Below are positions 50,874 through 64,000 of a stretch of DNA of 64,000 nt, piece after piece. The notes below the pieces were generated by a model that ran no database searches, had not been told where the DNA came from, and saw only the letters and a list, made by a program, of their open reading frames with translations. Position 1 is the stretch's first letter. Each line of letters opens with the position of its first letter. The stretch spans positions 1 through 64,000 of the forward strand of contig NZ_STGK01000015.1 in NCBI RefSeq assembly GCF_004919105.1, read 5' to 3'. The translations under genes and the position numbers were made by a program. The stretch comes from Nocardioides sp. GY 10113. Its GTDB lineage: Bacteria; Actinomycetota; Actinomycetes; Propionibacteriales; Nocardioidaceae.

Positions 50874-51473
50874 TCACAAGTCGTTGATGGGTGAACCCAT
50901 CAAGGCTACCAACTCCTCGGCCGCGTCGTGAACTTCGTGGTTCACGATGGTCCGATCGAACTCCGCCTCAGCGGCGAGCTCGCGGCGCGCGGTCTCCAGC
51001 CGACGCTCCCGCTCGGCCTCGTCCTCGGTGCCGCGCCCGACGAGACGGCGCACGAGCTCCTCCCACGACGGCGGCGCGAGGAACACGAACAGTGCCTCCG
51101 GCATGGTCTCCCGGACCTGACGCGCGCCCTGCAGGTCGATCTCGAGCATCGCGGGCCGTCCGGCCGCGAGCGCCTCCTGGACGGGACCACGCGGGGTGCC
51201 GTAGCGGTGCCGGCCGTGCACCACGGCCCACTCCAGCAGACGGCCCTCGGCGACCATCGCGTCGAACTCGTCCTCGTCGACGAACAGGTAGTGCACGCCG
51301 TGGACCTCGCCGGGCCTCGGCGCCCGAGTGGTCGCCGAGACCGAGATCCACACCTCGGGATGCTGCTCACGAACCGCGGCGGCGACGGTGCCCTTGCCGA
51401 CCGCGGTGGGTCCTGCCAGCACCACCAGTCGTCGCGGGGTCTCCACGGTGACGTCGGTGGTGCGGTCAGTCAC
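50874..51473 (-). CDS. gmk: Guanylate kinase
   Basis: A 199-residue kinase that converts GMP to GDP. The P-loop is [11 protein letters not shown] (about 19-29); GMP-binding residues are in [16 protein letters not shown] and YLFVDEDEF, and [12 protein letters not shown] is typical. GTG at 51473 overlaps the end of mihF by eight bases. It is in the conserved mihF-gmk-rpoZ-coaBC order. Confidence 0.96.
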   Translation of the reverse strand: MTDRTTDVTVETPRRLVVLAGPTAVGKGTVAAAVREQHPEVWISVSATTRAPRPGEVHGVHYLFVDEDEFDAMVAEGRLLEWAVVHGRHRYGTPRGPVQEALAAGRPAMLEIDLQGARQVRETMPEALFVFLAPPSWEELVRRLVGRGTEDEAERERRLETARRELAAEAEFDRTIVNHEVHDAAEELVALMGSPINDL

Positions 51474-51789
51474 CAGCGAACTCGCGCTCCAGGGCGGCGA
51501 TCTGCTTCACGCCCAGCCCACGGACGCGTCGCGACTCGGCGATACCGAGCTTCTCCATCATCTGGCGGGCCTTGACCTTGCCGAGACCGGGAACGGACTG
51601 CAGCAGGTCGGCCACCTTCATCTTGCCGATGACCTCGTTGGTCTGGCCCTGCGCCAGCACCTCGGAGATCGAGGCGCCGGAGTTCTTCAGACGGTTCTTC
51701 ACCTCCGCGCGCTCACGACGGGCGGCGGCGGCCTTCTCCAGGGCAGCCTGTCGCTGTTCCGGAGTCAAGGGAGGCGGAGGCAGTGCCAC
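51466..51789 (-). CDS. mihF: Integration host factor, actinobacterial type
   Basis: A 107-residue DNA-binding protein of the actinobacterial mIHF family, unrelated to E. coli IHF. It has a long basic N-terminal helix ([21 protein letters not shown]) and an H2TH-like DNA-binding part, [20 protein letters not shown], with the C-terminal [10 protein letters not shown]. It is an essential nucleoid protein in mycobacteria (family knowledge). GTG at 51789 has an AGAAGGA site seven bases upstream, so unlike many neighbours its mRNA has a leader. Confidence 0.95.
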   Translation of the reverse strand: MALPPPPLTPEQRQAALEKAAAARRERAEVKNRLKNSGASISEVLAQGQTNEVIGKMKVADLLQSVPGLGKVKARQMMEKLGIAESRRVRGLGVKQIAALEREFAGD

Positions 51790-51839
51790 GGGCGGGTCCT
51801 TCTGTGTGAGGGTGCGACGGCAACATCGCCGACGGGCAC

Positions 51840-51868
51840 ACTTAACCAGACCGCCAGATCACGGGCAA
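51840..51868 (-). promoter_or_regulatory. Promoter of mihF-gmk-rpoZ-coaBC
   Basis: On the minus strand TTGCCC (51863-51868) and TTAAGT (51840-51845) are separated by 17 bases, a reasonable housekeeping promoter about 50 bases before the mihF start. The remaining part of the gap, 51869-51983, is GC-rich and includes GGCCCCGGGGCC, which may help end the upstream pyrimidine transcript. Confidence 0.5.
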
Positions 51869-51983
51869 CGCATGGCCGTCCAATGGTTCCCGGCGGGTCG
51901 CGCAGGGCGTCGCACGGGGCCCCGGGGCCGACTCCCCGGAAGCCGTCGTGGCGGGCGCCCCGGGCGGCCACCCCGGGCCTCGG

Positions 51984-52496
51984 TCACAGGCTCAGCGGGG
52001 ACCGGCAGACGTCGCGGGCCTGCTGCTCCACGGCGGCCATCGCGGCCTGGGTGCCCGGGGCGCCCAGCGCCGCCGCGGCGGCGTCGATCGCCGCCCGGTC
52101 GGCGCGGCTCAGCCCCACCGGCGGATCGTCACGCCGGTACGTCGACGGGTCCACCCCGGCGTCGTCGAGCGCGTCGACCAGGTCGCCGACCGCGCCGTTG
52201 ACCCGGGCCCACTCGTCCGCGATGTCGGCGGGCGCGGCGGCCTCCAGGCGCTCGAAGCTGGGCAACGCACGGATCAGGCCGGTGGTCGGTCCGGCCGCCA
52301 GCGCCTGTCCGACCGCCGCCCGTTGCTCGGCCACCGTCGCGCAGTAGCCGTCGATCGCGTCAGCGTCGTCGGTGACGGCCGCGTGGACGACCGAGCCCAC
52401 CCCGACCGCGACCACCGCGAGCGCCGCGGCGCGGGTCCACGGCGAGCGCAGCGTCCGGTGGAGCATCGGGGTCGTCGGGCGCGGCGGCGGGCTCAC
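51984..52496 (-). CDS. Membrane-anchored or secreted protein of unknown function
   Basis: The 170-residue product has a short basic start, one hydrophobic segment (AAALAVVAVGVGSVVHAA, about 24-41) that may be a signal anchor, then a helical Ala/Asp-rich outer domain with two cysteines (CATVAEQR and the C-terminal DVCRSP). No family was recognised. GTG at 52496 overlaps the pyrF stop (GTGA), which puts it at the end of the pyrimidine operon; an ATG at 52466 is an alternative. Its position is the only hint at function. Confidence 0.75.
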   Translation of the reverse strand: MSPPPRPTTPMLHRTLRSPWTRAAALAVVAVGVGSVVHAAVTDDADAIDGYCATVAEQRAAVGQALAAGPTTGLIRALPSFERLEAAAPADIADEWARVNGAVGDLVDALDDAGVDPSTYRRDDPPVGLSRADRAAIDAAAAALGAPGTQAAMAAVEQQARDVCRSPLSL

Positions 52497-53350
52497 CCGA
52501 CCAGGACCCGCAGCTCGTCGTTGGCGCGCCGCGCGGCGTCGGAGAGCCCGCGGGCGTCGGGGCCGTGCCGGAGGATGCCGCGCGAGGAGGTGGCCAGGAC
52601 CCGGGGTGCCGCGGCACCGAAGATCCGGGAGAGGTCGGCCACGGTGCCACCCTGCGCGCCGTAGCCCGGGGCCAGGATCGGTCCGCCGAAGTCCAGGTCG
52701 AGGCCGCCGGCGATGGCCTCGGGATCGATGGTGGCTCCGACGACGGCGCCGAAGGAGCCGAGCCGATCGGCACCCTCGTTCAGCCGGGCCAGGTGGGCCA
52801 GCACGGTCGCGGCCACCGAGCCGCCGCCGTACGCCGGCGTGGTGACGGCGTGCTGCACCTCCGGGCCCTCCGGGTTCGAGGTCGCGGCGAGCACGAACAG
52901 CCCGGCGTCGAACCGGCGAGCGGTGTCGACGAACGGCTGCAACGACCCGAAGCCCAGGTAGGGGCTGACCGTCACCGCATCCGAGGAGAGCGGGGAGGCC
53001 GGGTCGAGGTAGGCGTCGGCGTAGGCCTGCGAGGTCGAGCCGATGTCACCGCGCTTGACGTCGAGCACGACCAGGGCGCCGGCCGCGCGCGTCTCCGCGA
53101 TCACGCGCTCCAGCACGGCCACACCGCGGCTGCCGAACCGCTCGTAGAACGCCGACTGCGGCTTGATGGCGCTGACGTACGGCGCGAGCGCCTCGACGGC
53201 GCCGAGCGCGAACCGCTCCAGCCCGGAGACGTCGTCGCCGTAGCCCCACTCGGCCAGCAGGCCCGCGTGCGGGTCGATGCCGACGCAGAGCTGGCCGCGC
53301 TCGGCGATCGCGGCGGCGAGTCGGGAGCCGAAGGTCGTCGCGGCGGTCAT
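52493..53350 (-). CDS. pyrF: Orotidine 5'-phosphate decarboxylase (type 2)
   Basis: A 285-residue enzyme making UMP from OMP, the last de novo pyrimidine step. The type 2 signature ALVVLDVKRGDIGSTSQAYA is at about 91-110, with the catalytic lysine in DVKRGD, plus CVGIDPHAG near residue 22 and ILAPGYGAQGG near 229. ATG overlaps the pyrD stop (ATGA). Longer than the E. coli type 1 enzyme, as expected for this class. Confidence 0.96.
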   Translation of the reverse strand: MTAATTFGSRLAAAIAERGQLCVGIDPHAGLLAEWGYGDDVSGLERFALGAVEALAPYVSAIKPQSAFYERFGSRGVAVLERVIAETRAAGALVVLDVKRGDIGSTSQAYADAYLDPASPLSSDAVTVSPYLGFGSLQPFVDTARRFDAGLFVLAATSNPEGPEVQHAVTTPAYGGGSVAATVLAHLARLNEGADRLGSFGAVVGATIDPEAIAGGLDLDFGGPILAPGYGAQGGTVADLSRIFGAAAPRVLATSSRGILRHGPDARGLSDAARRANDELRVLVG

Positions 53351-54413
53351 CGAGCGGTCCTCTCCAGGTCGTGCAGGATCCGGCGCGGCCAGGCGGGCCC
53401 GCCGTAGATGAAGCCGGTGTAGGCCTGCAGCAGGGTCGCCCCGGCGGCCAGCCGCTCGGCGGCGTCCGCCGCGGTCGCGATGCCGCCCACGCCGATCAGC
53501 GTCAGCTCCGGACCGACCCGCTCGCGCAGCAGCCGGAGCACGTCGGTGGCCCGCTCGCGCACGGGCGCCCCGGAGAGCCCGCCAGCGCCGATCGCGGCCA
53601 CCGCGGCCGGGGCGGAGACCAGGCCCTCACGGCTGATCGTGGTGTTGGTCGCGATGATCCCGTCCAGCCCGAGCGCGAGCGCCATGTCGGCCACCGCAAG
53701 CACGTCCTCGTCGGCCAGGTCGGGGGCGATCTTGACCAGCAGCGGCACCCGCCGATCGGCCGTGCTCTCGTCCGCGACGCGGCGGACGTGCGACAGCAGC
53801 GGGGCCAGCTTCTCCACCGACTGCAGGTTCCGCAGACCGGGCGTGTTCGGCGAGCTGACGTTGACCACCAGGTAGTCCGCGAACCGGGCCAGCTGGCGGG
53901 TGGAGGTCTCGTAGTCGGCCTCGACCGCGGCCTGGTCCTCGTCGGGGACCACCTTGGACTTGCCGATGTTGATCCCCAGCACCGGCCGCCCGGGGGTGCC
54001 GACCGGGCCCGAGCCGACCGGGCCCCGGGACTCGGCGAGCCGCCGGGAGACCGCGTGGGCGCCATCGTTGTTGAAGCCCATCCGGTTCACGATCGCCCGG
54101 TCCTCGGGGAGCCGGAACATCCGCGGCTGCGGGTTGCCGGGCTGGGCCAGCGCGGTGACGGTGCCGATCTCGACATGGCCGAAGCCGAGGCCGGCCAGTG
54201 CCGCGTAGGCCAACCCCTGCTTGTCGAACCCGGCGGCCAGGCCGAGCACGTTGGGGAACGTCAGCCCCAACGCCTCCACCGGCGCGCCGGGCAGCGTCAT
54301 CCGACGCAGCACCGGGCCCGCGGCGCGGATCGCGCCGAAGCCCAGGTGGTGCGCCTTCTCGGGGTCGACGTGGACGAAGCCGTGCCGGAAGAGCGCGTCG
54401 TAGACGGCTCCGC

Positions 54414-54417
<4 letters not shown>
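53347..54417 (-). CDS. pyrD: Dihydroorotate dehydrogenase (quinone), class 2
   Basis: A 356-residue FMN enzyme that oxidises dihydroorotate with membrane quinones. The N-terminal helices ([20 protein letters not shown]) mediate membrane contact; [14 protein letters not shown], the catalytic serine region [13 protein letters not shown] and the FMN loop [14 protein letters not shown] identify class 2. GTG at 54417 overlaps the carB stop (GTGA). Confidence 0.96.
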
Positions 54418-57722
<3,305 letters not shown>

Positions 57723-57723
57723 G

Positions 57724-58857
57724 TCAGGCCTTTCCGTCCATCAGGTCGACGAACCGGTCGAAGAGGTACGCCGCGTCGTGCGGGCCGGCGGCGGCCTCGG
57801 GGTGGTACTGGACGGAGAAGGCCTTCAGCCCTCCGTCGGGGTCACGGAGCTCGAGGCCCTCGACCACGTCGTCGTTGAGGCAGACGTGGCTGACGGTCGC
57901 CTCGCCGTACGGCGTGGTGGTCGAGCCCTCGAGCGGGGCGTCCACGGCGAAGCCGTGGTTATGCGCGGTCACCTCGACCTTGCCGGTGGTGCGGTCGATC
58001 ACCGGCTGGTTGATGCCGCGGTGGCCGTACTTGAGCTTGTACGTGCCGAAGCCGAGGGCCCGACCGAAGAGCTGGTTGCCGAAGCAGATCCCGAAGTAGG
58101 GGATCCCGGCGGCCAGCGCGCCGCGGAGCAGCTCGACCTGGCCGGTGGTCGCGGCCGGGTCGCCGGGGCCGTTGGAGAAGAACAGACCGTCGGGGGCGAC
58201 CGCCTGCACCTCCTCGAGGGTGGCGGTGGCGGGCAGCACGTGCACCTCGATGCCGCGCTCGGCCATCCGGTAGGGCGTCATCGCCTTGATGCCGAGGTCG
58301 AGGGCGACGACGGTGTGCCGCTTCTCCCCCTGTGCCGGCACCACGTAGGCCTCGCCCGTGGAGACCTCTCCGGAGAGCTCGGCGCCGGCCATCTGGGCGG
58401 ACGCCTTGACCCGCTCGAGCAGGGCCTGCGGGTCGGTCTCGGTGCTGGAGATGCCGGCCCGCATCGCGCCGCGCTCGCGCAGGTGGCGGGTGAGCGCGCG
58501 GGTGTCGATGCCGCTGATGCCGACGATCCCCTGGGCGACCAGCTCCTCGTCGAGGCTGCGCTCGCTGCGCCAGTTGCTGGCCCGGCGGGCGGGGTCGCGG
58601 ACGACGTAGCCGGAGACCCAGATGCGGGCCGACTCGGGGTCCTCGTCGTTGACGCCGGTGTTGCCGATGTGCGGAGCGGTCATCACCACGATCTGGCGGT
58701 GGTAGGAGGGGTCGGTCAGGGTCTCCTGGTAGCCGGTCATGCCGGTGTTGAAGACGGCCTCGCCGAACGTCTCGCCGGTCGCGCCGTAGGCCTCGCCGCG
58801 GAAGACGCGGCCGTCCTCGAGGACGAGCAGCGCCTCGCCGGTGGGGGTGCCGGTCAT
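57724..58857 (-). CDS. carA: Carbamoyl-phosphate synthase small subunit
   Basis: A 377-residue glutaminase that supplies ammonia to CarB. The nucleophile is C258 in GICFGNQ, with H352 and E354 in QYHPEAA completing the triad. The N-terminal domain (about 1-150) is the usual CarA domain with [20 protein letters not shown] overlaps the pyrC stop (ATGA). Confidence 0.97.
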   Translation of the reverse strand: MTGTPTGEALLVLEDGRVFRGEAYGATGETFGEAVFNTGMTGYQETLTDPSYHRQIVVMTAPHIGNTGVNDEDPESARIWVSGYVVRDPARRASNWRSERSLDEELVAQGIVGISGIDTRALTRHLRERGAMRAGISSTETDPQALLERVKASAQMAGAELSGEVSTGEAYVVPAQGEKRHTVVALDLGIKAMTPYRMAERGIEVHVLPATATLEEVQAVAPDGLFFSNGPGDPAATTGQVELLRGALAAGIPYFGICFGNQLFGRALGFGTYKLKYGHRGINQPVIDRTTGKVEVTAHNHGFAVDAPLEGSTTTPYGEATVSHVCLNDDVVEGLELRDPDGGLKAFSVQYHPEAAAGPHDAAYLFDRFVDLMDGKA

Positions 58858-60163
58858 GCCAGGTCTCCTTCCAGCACGGTCGGTACGCCGCGCAGCAGGG
58901 TCGAGTGGACGGCACCCGTGAGGGAGCGGCCGTGCCAGGGGTTGTTGCGGGACAGGGAGACCGATCGGTCGCGGTCGACGGTCACCTCCGCCGCCGGGTC
59001 GACCAGGGTCAGGTTGGCGGGCTCGCCGACCGCGATCGGCCGCCCGTGGCCGGCCAGCCCGGCGATCCGGGCCGGGGTGGTGCTCATCGCGGCAGCGACG
59101 TCGGCCCAGCCCATCTGGCCGCTCTCGACCATCACGGTGGCGACCACCGGCAGGGCGGTCTCCAGGCCGAGCATGCCGAAGGCGGCGTCGACGAAGGCGT
59201 GCTCCTTGTCGTGCCGGGCGTGCGGCGCGTGGTCGGTGGCGACGGCGTCGATGGTGCCGTCGGCCAGCGCGGCGCGCAGCGCCTGCACGTCCTCGTCGGG
59301 CCGCAGCGGCGGGTTGACCTTGAACGTCGGGTCGTAGCCGGTGAGCAGGTCCGTGGTGAGCAGCAGGTGGTGCGGCGTGACCTCGGCCGTGACGTCGATG
59401 CCCTGCGCCTTGGCCCAGCGGATCACCTCGACGCTGCCGGCGGTGGAGACGTGCGCGACGTGGACGCGGCTGCCGGTGTGCCGGGCCAGCATCACGTCGC
59501 GCGCGACGATGACCTCCTCGGCGACGCCGGGCCAGCCGGGCAGGCCGAGCCGGCCGGAGAGCTCACCCTCGTGGCAGCAGGCGCTGGGGCCGGCGAGGTC
59601 CGGGTCCTGGCTGTGCTGGCTGATCACGCCGCCGAACGCCTTGACGTACTCCAGCGCGCGGCGCATCACGCGGGCGTCGTGGACGCACTTGCCGTCGTCG
59701 GAGAAGACGCGCACCTGGGCGCGCGAGCGGGCCATCAGCCCGAGCTCCGCGAGCTCCTCGCCCGCCAGTGCCTTGGTCACCGCGCCGACCGGCTGCACGT
59801 CGACCAGGCCGACGGAGCGGCCCAGGTCGTAGACGCGCTCGGCCGCCTCGGCGGTGTCGGTGACCGGGTTGGTGTTGGCCATCGCCAGCACCGCGGTGAA
59901 GCCACCCACGGCGGCGGCGCGGGAGCCGGTCAGCACCGTCTCGGCGTCCTCGCGGCCCGGCTCGCGCAGGTGGGTGTGCAGGTCGACGAGGCCGGGCAGC
60001 AGGACCAGGCCGTCGGCGTCGATGGTCCGCGTCTCCGCGTCGGCGCTCAGCGTGCCGATCTCGCGGATCACGCCGTCGGCCACGAGCACGTCCGCGGCGT
60101 CGGCGCCGAGCAGGCGGGCGCCCTTGATCAAGTAGGGGCTGTGCTTCTCGACAGGCTGGGCAC

Positions 60164-60167
<4 letters not shown>
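58854..60167 (-). CDS. pyrC: Dihydroorotase (class I)
   Basis: A 437-residue zinc amidohydrolase converting carbamoyl-aspartate to dihydroorotate. Metal ligands are in [12 protein letters not shown] (about 60-71), [16 protein letters not shown] and the catalytic Asp in [12 protein letters not shown]. This is the long class I type. ATG at 60167 has a GGGAGGA site upstream and overlaps the pyrB stop (ATGA). Confidence 0.96.
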
Positions 60168-61788
<1,621 letters not shown>

Positions 61789-61849
61789 CCGGTTGCGGGG
61801 AGCGCGGGGCCAAACGGGCGCGCTCGCGCGTCGCGTTTCGAGGCGTGGC

Positions 61850-63256
61850 TCACAGCTCCGCCAGCGCGCTCTCGATCGCCCGGTGGAACGTCGGGTACGC
61901 GTAGATCATGGTGCGCAGCGTCTCGATCGGCACCTGGGCGTGCACGGCCGCCACCAGGAGGCCGATCATCTCCCCGCCGCTGGGCCCCGCGGTGGTGGCA
62001 CCGACCAGCACCCCACGCCCGGCGTCGGCGACCAGCTTCACCAGGCCGCTGTTGGCGGTGCCGTCCGGTCCCGGCCCGTGGATCCAGCCGCGCGAGGACG
62101 CGGTGAGGTCGGTGCGGCCGACGGCCACCTCGAGGCCGGCGGCGCGGGCCTGCGCCTCCGTCAGGCCGACCGCACCCACCTCGGGGTCGGTGAACGTCAC
62201 CCGGCTGACCGCGCGGTAGTCGGCCCACGGCCCGTCCTCGCCGCGCAGGTCCCGCAGCGCCACCGCTGCCTGGTACATCGACATGTGCGTGAAGGCGCCC
62301 TCGCCGGTGATGTCGCCGATCGCCCACAGGCCCTCGCCCGCGCGCATCCGCTCGTCGACCGTCAGGAACCGCGCGGCCGGGTCCAGCCCGACCGACTCCA
62401 GGCCCAGGTCGGCGAGGTTGCTGCGCCGCCCCGCCGCCACCAGGAGCGCCTCGCACGCCACCGTGTCGCCGTCGGTCTCGACCGAGAACACCCCGTCGGC
62501 GTGGCTGACCCGGGTCACCGTCGTACCGGCCCGGACGGTGATGCCGTCTGCGGAGAGCGCCGCGGCGACGACCTCGGCGGCCTCCGGCTCCTCCGGGCCG
62601 AGGATCCGCGGTCCGGCCTCGAGCACGGTGACCTCGACGCCGAAGCGGGCGAAGGCCTGCGCCAGCTCGCAGCCGATCGCTCCCCCGCCCAGCACGGTGA
62701 GGCGGGCCGGCAGGTCGCGGACCCGCATCGCGTCCCGGTTGGTCCAGTACGGCGTCGCGGCCAGCCCCTCGATCGGCGGCACCGCGGGATCGGTGCCGGT
62801 GTTGAGCACCACCCCGCGCCGGGCGCGCAGCGTCACCGGGCCGCGGCCGGTCTCGACGACGACCTCACCGGGGCCGGTCAGGCGCGCGGTGCCGCGGACG
62901 AACCGCGCGCCGGCCGACTCGAGCCGTTCGACGGCGACCCGGTCGTCCCAGTCGTCCGTCGCCTCCTCGCGGATCCGGCGGGCGACCGGCGCCCAGTCCG
63001 GAGCGACCTCGGCCGTGCCGGCCGTGCCGGCCACGCGACGAGCCTCGGCCAGCGTGTTGGCGGCGCGGATCATGATCTTCGACGGTATGCACCCGAAGTA
63101 GGGACACTCGCCGCCGACGAGGCGGCGGTCCACGGCGACGACCTCCAGGCCGTCCCGGGCGAGCTCGCCGGCGAGGTGCTCACCGCCCGGTCCGGTGCCG
63201 ATCACGACCACGTCGACGGTCTGGGCGGGCGCCGCCGGGTCCGGGCTGTCGGGCAT
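61850..63256 (-). CDS. FAD/NAD(P)-dependent disulfide reductase-family oxidoreductase
   Basis: A 468-residue flavoprotein of the dihydrolipoyl dehydrogenase/mercuric reductase family. FAD motif VVVIGTGPGGEH (about 16-27), redox cysteines C51 and C56 in GGECPYFGCIPSK, NAD(P) motif VLGGGAIGCELAQAF, and GLWAIGDITGEG are present. The C-terminal catalytic His-Pro-Thr of lipoamide reductases is replaced by YAYPTFHRAIE, so it is closer to MerA-like or NAD(P)H:quinone-reductase-like members. No Hg-binding domain or mer genes appear. Substrate unknown. Confidence 0.9.
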   Translation of the reverse strand: MPDSPDPAAPAQTVDVVVIGTGPGGEHLAGELARDGLEVVAVDRRLVGGECPYFGCIPSKIMIRAANTLAEARRVAGTAGTAEVAPDWAPVARRIREEATDDWDDRVAVERLESAGARFVRGTARLTGPGEVVVETGRGPVTLRARRGVVLNTGTDPAVPPIEGLAATPYWTNRDAMRVRDLPARLTVLGGGAIGCELAQAFARFGVEVTVLEAGPRILGPEEPEAAEVVAAALSADGITVRAGTTVTRVSHADGVFSVETDGDTVACEALLVAAGRRSNLADLGLESVGLDPAARFLTVDERMRAGEGLWAIGDITGEGAFTHMSMYQAAVALRDLRGEDGPWADYRAVSRVTFTDPEVGAVGLTEAQARAAGLEVAVGRTDLTASSRGWIHGPGPDGTANSGLVKLVADAGRGVLVGATTAGPSGGEMIGLLVAAVHAQVPIETLRTMIYAYPTFHRAIESALAEL

Positions 63257-63268
63257 GACACGACAGTA
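63257..63268 (-). promoter_or_regulatory. Leaderless promoter of the disulfide reductase-family gene
   Basis: TACTGT (63263-63268 on the minus strand) ends six bases before the ATG. Confidence 0.5.
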
Positions 63269-63341
63269 CGGATCGGCGATGACTCAGGCCAGAGGCGCCG
63301 AGGTGAAGCGAGGTTGGCCGTTCGTGGCGCGGCCAGCGCAC

Positions 63342-64000
63342 CTAGTTGCCGCTGCCGGGCAGCCGGGGCAGGTGGTTCGGCGGCGCCGCCGGGGCCTTCC
63401 GCGGCTCCTCCCGCCGGGTGGCGGCCACGGTCGGGAGCACGTTGCCGGGCCGGGTGGCGCCGGTCGTCGGCACCCGCGTCGGCGTCGTCGTGGCGGTCGT
63501 GGCGGTCGTCGGCGGCGTGGTGCCGGTCGTGGCGGTCGTCGTGCCGGACGTCGGCCCCGTCGTCGGCGGGGTGATCGGCTCCGTGGTCGGCTCGGTCGTC
63601 GGCCCGGTCGTCGGCTCGGTCGTCGGCTCGGTCGTCGGCTCCGTCGTCGGCGGAGTGACCGGCTCCGTCGTCGGCTCGGTCGTCGGCTCGGTCGTCGGCG
63701 GAGTGACCGGCTCCGTCGTCGGCTCCGTCGTCGGCTCGGTCGTCGGCTCCGTGGTGACCGTGGACTCGGTCGGCGTGACCTCCTCGCACACCTCGTACTG
63801 CATGAACCACTGCCCGTTGCCGGAGCCGCCCTGCGAGACGAAGTAGGGCTCGTCGACCGCGTGCCCGCCGTGCACGGGCCCCTGAGGCTGGCCGTTCGTG
63901 AAGTTCCAGCCGTCGGCGTCCGGGGAGGGCGGCTGGTCGGTGGGGCCGCCGGTCCAGACGGCCAGGTAGACCGTGCACACCTCCTCGGCCGCCGCCGTGG
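63342..64000 (-). CDS. Thr/Pro-repeat secreted protein, 5' end outside the window
   Basis: The visible 219 codons run off the window end, so the N-terminus is missing. The first residues read TAAAEEVCTVY, like the end of a signal peptide (AAA-E cleavage). A small domain with two Cys follows (VCTVYLAVWTGG to QYEVCEEV), then about 90 residues of TTEPTTEP/VTPPTTEP repeats and a Thr-rich stretch, then a basic Pro-rich end NHLPRLPGSGN. LPTV occurs but no LPxTG or terminal membrane helix follows. Likely an extracellular or wall-associated stalk protein; function unknown. Confidence 0.75.
   Translation of the reverse strand, partial: TAAAEEVCTVYLAVWTGGPTDQPPSPDADGWNFTNGQPQGPVHGGHAVDEPYFVSQGGSGNGQWFMQYEVCEEVTPTESTVTTEPTTEPTTEPTTEPVTPPTTEPTTEPTTEPVTPPTTEPTTEPTTEPTTGPTTEPTTEPITPPTTGPTSGTTTATTGTTPPTTATTATTTPTRVPTTGATRPGNVLPTVAATRREEPRKAPAAPPNHLPRLPGSGN
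63556..63765. repeat. Tandem repeat encoding TTEP units
   Basis: A 12-base unit close to GGCTCGGTCGTC is repeated many times, interrupted at regular intervals by GGCGGAGTGACC, giving a higher-order period of about 48-60 bases. It encodes (TTEP)n with VTPP punctuation in the minus-strand protein. Such arrays can change copy number by slippage. Confidence 0.8.

Noticed and set aside
63342..63480. LPxTG sorting signal in the last gene
   Set aside because: The sequence reads NVLPTVAATRREEP, lacks the TG, and no hydrophobic helix with a basic tail follows.
63556..63765. Repeat array as a CRISPR
   Set aside because: Units are 12 bases, nearly contiguous and in frame with a TTEP protein repeat; there are no unique spacers and no cas genes.

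Overview
The window is high-GC DNA with dense, mostly minus-strand operons, GTG/ATG starts and 1-4 base stop/start overlaps. Several features point to an actinobacterium: an mIHF-type host factor, a primosomal N' protein that has lost its helicase motifs, a PheS with a cysteine-rich insertion, a stand-alone LigD-type polymerase, many promoters placed 6-7 bases before the start codon (leaderless mRNAs), and a large winged-helix/BTAD/NB-ARC regulator. The gene content and the palindromic GGTTGAGG-type intergenic repeats suggest Nocardioides or another member of Nocardioidaceae; this is inference, with no marker gene searched.

Layout. 1-235 has no gene I can support. 236-9448 (minus) is a complete arginine operon, argC-ACT gene-argJ-argB-argD-argF-argR-argG-argH, behind a promoter overlapped by two ARG-box-like sites. 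9685-11540 (plus) is a DrrAB-type ABC exporter, convergent with a 1073-residue BTAD/NB-ARC regulator (11522-14743) that appears to start at CTG directly behind pheST (14740-18330, minus). 18667-26654 (plus) is a respiratory nitrate reductase operon narGHJI with narK, convergent with an orphan PAS histidine kinase. 27726-29946 (minus) is infC-rpmI-rplT plus an rRNA/tRNA methyltransferase; infC probably starts at ATC and has a terminator-like hairpin in its leader. 30269-33612 holds an SseB-like gene, a fold-type III PLP enzyme, and a kinase and an aldose epimerase in one continuous reading frame.

33728-39080 (minus) is a PH-domain gene, hisG and hisE, then the riboflavin operon ribD-ribE-ribBA-ribH under an FMN riboswitch. 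39215-42753 holds a GNAT acetyltransferase, rpe, a small membrane protein, the LigD-type polymerase and a luciferase-like monooxygenase. 42806-45704 is def-fmt-rsmB; 45774-47873 is the degenerate priA. 47919-51789 is mihF-gmk-rpoZ-coaBC-metK. 51984-61716 is a pyrimidine operon, pyrR-pyrB-pyrC-carA-carB-pyrD-pyrF plus a small membrane-anchored protein, with a PyrR RNA-binding leader that contains the pyrR ribosome-binding site. 61850-63256 is a flavin disulfide-reductase-family enzyme, and the window ends inside a Thr/Pro-repeat secreted protein.

How the genes fit together. The arginine and pyrimidine operons share carbamoyl phosphate (carAB feeds both pyrB and argF). ArgR and PyrR, both encoded here, are the likely regulators of their own operons. 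No obviously new multi-gene defence or mobile system is visible. The least explained items are the ACT-domain gene inside the arginine operon, the altered carbamoyl-phosphate loop in ArgF, the two apparent CTG starts, the kinase-epimerase fusion frame, and the nested inverted repeat before the ABC exporter.
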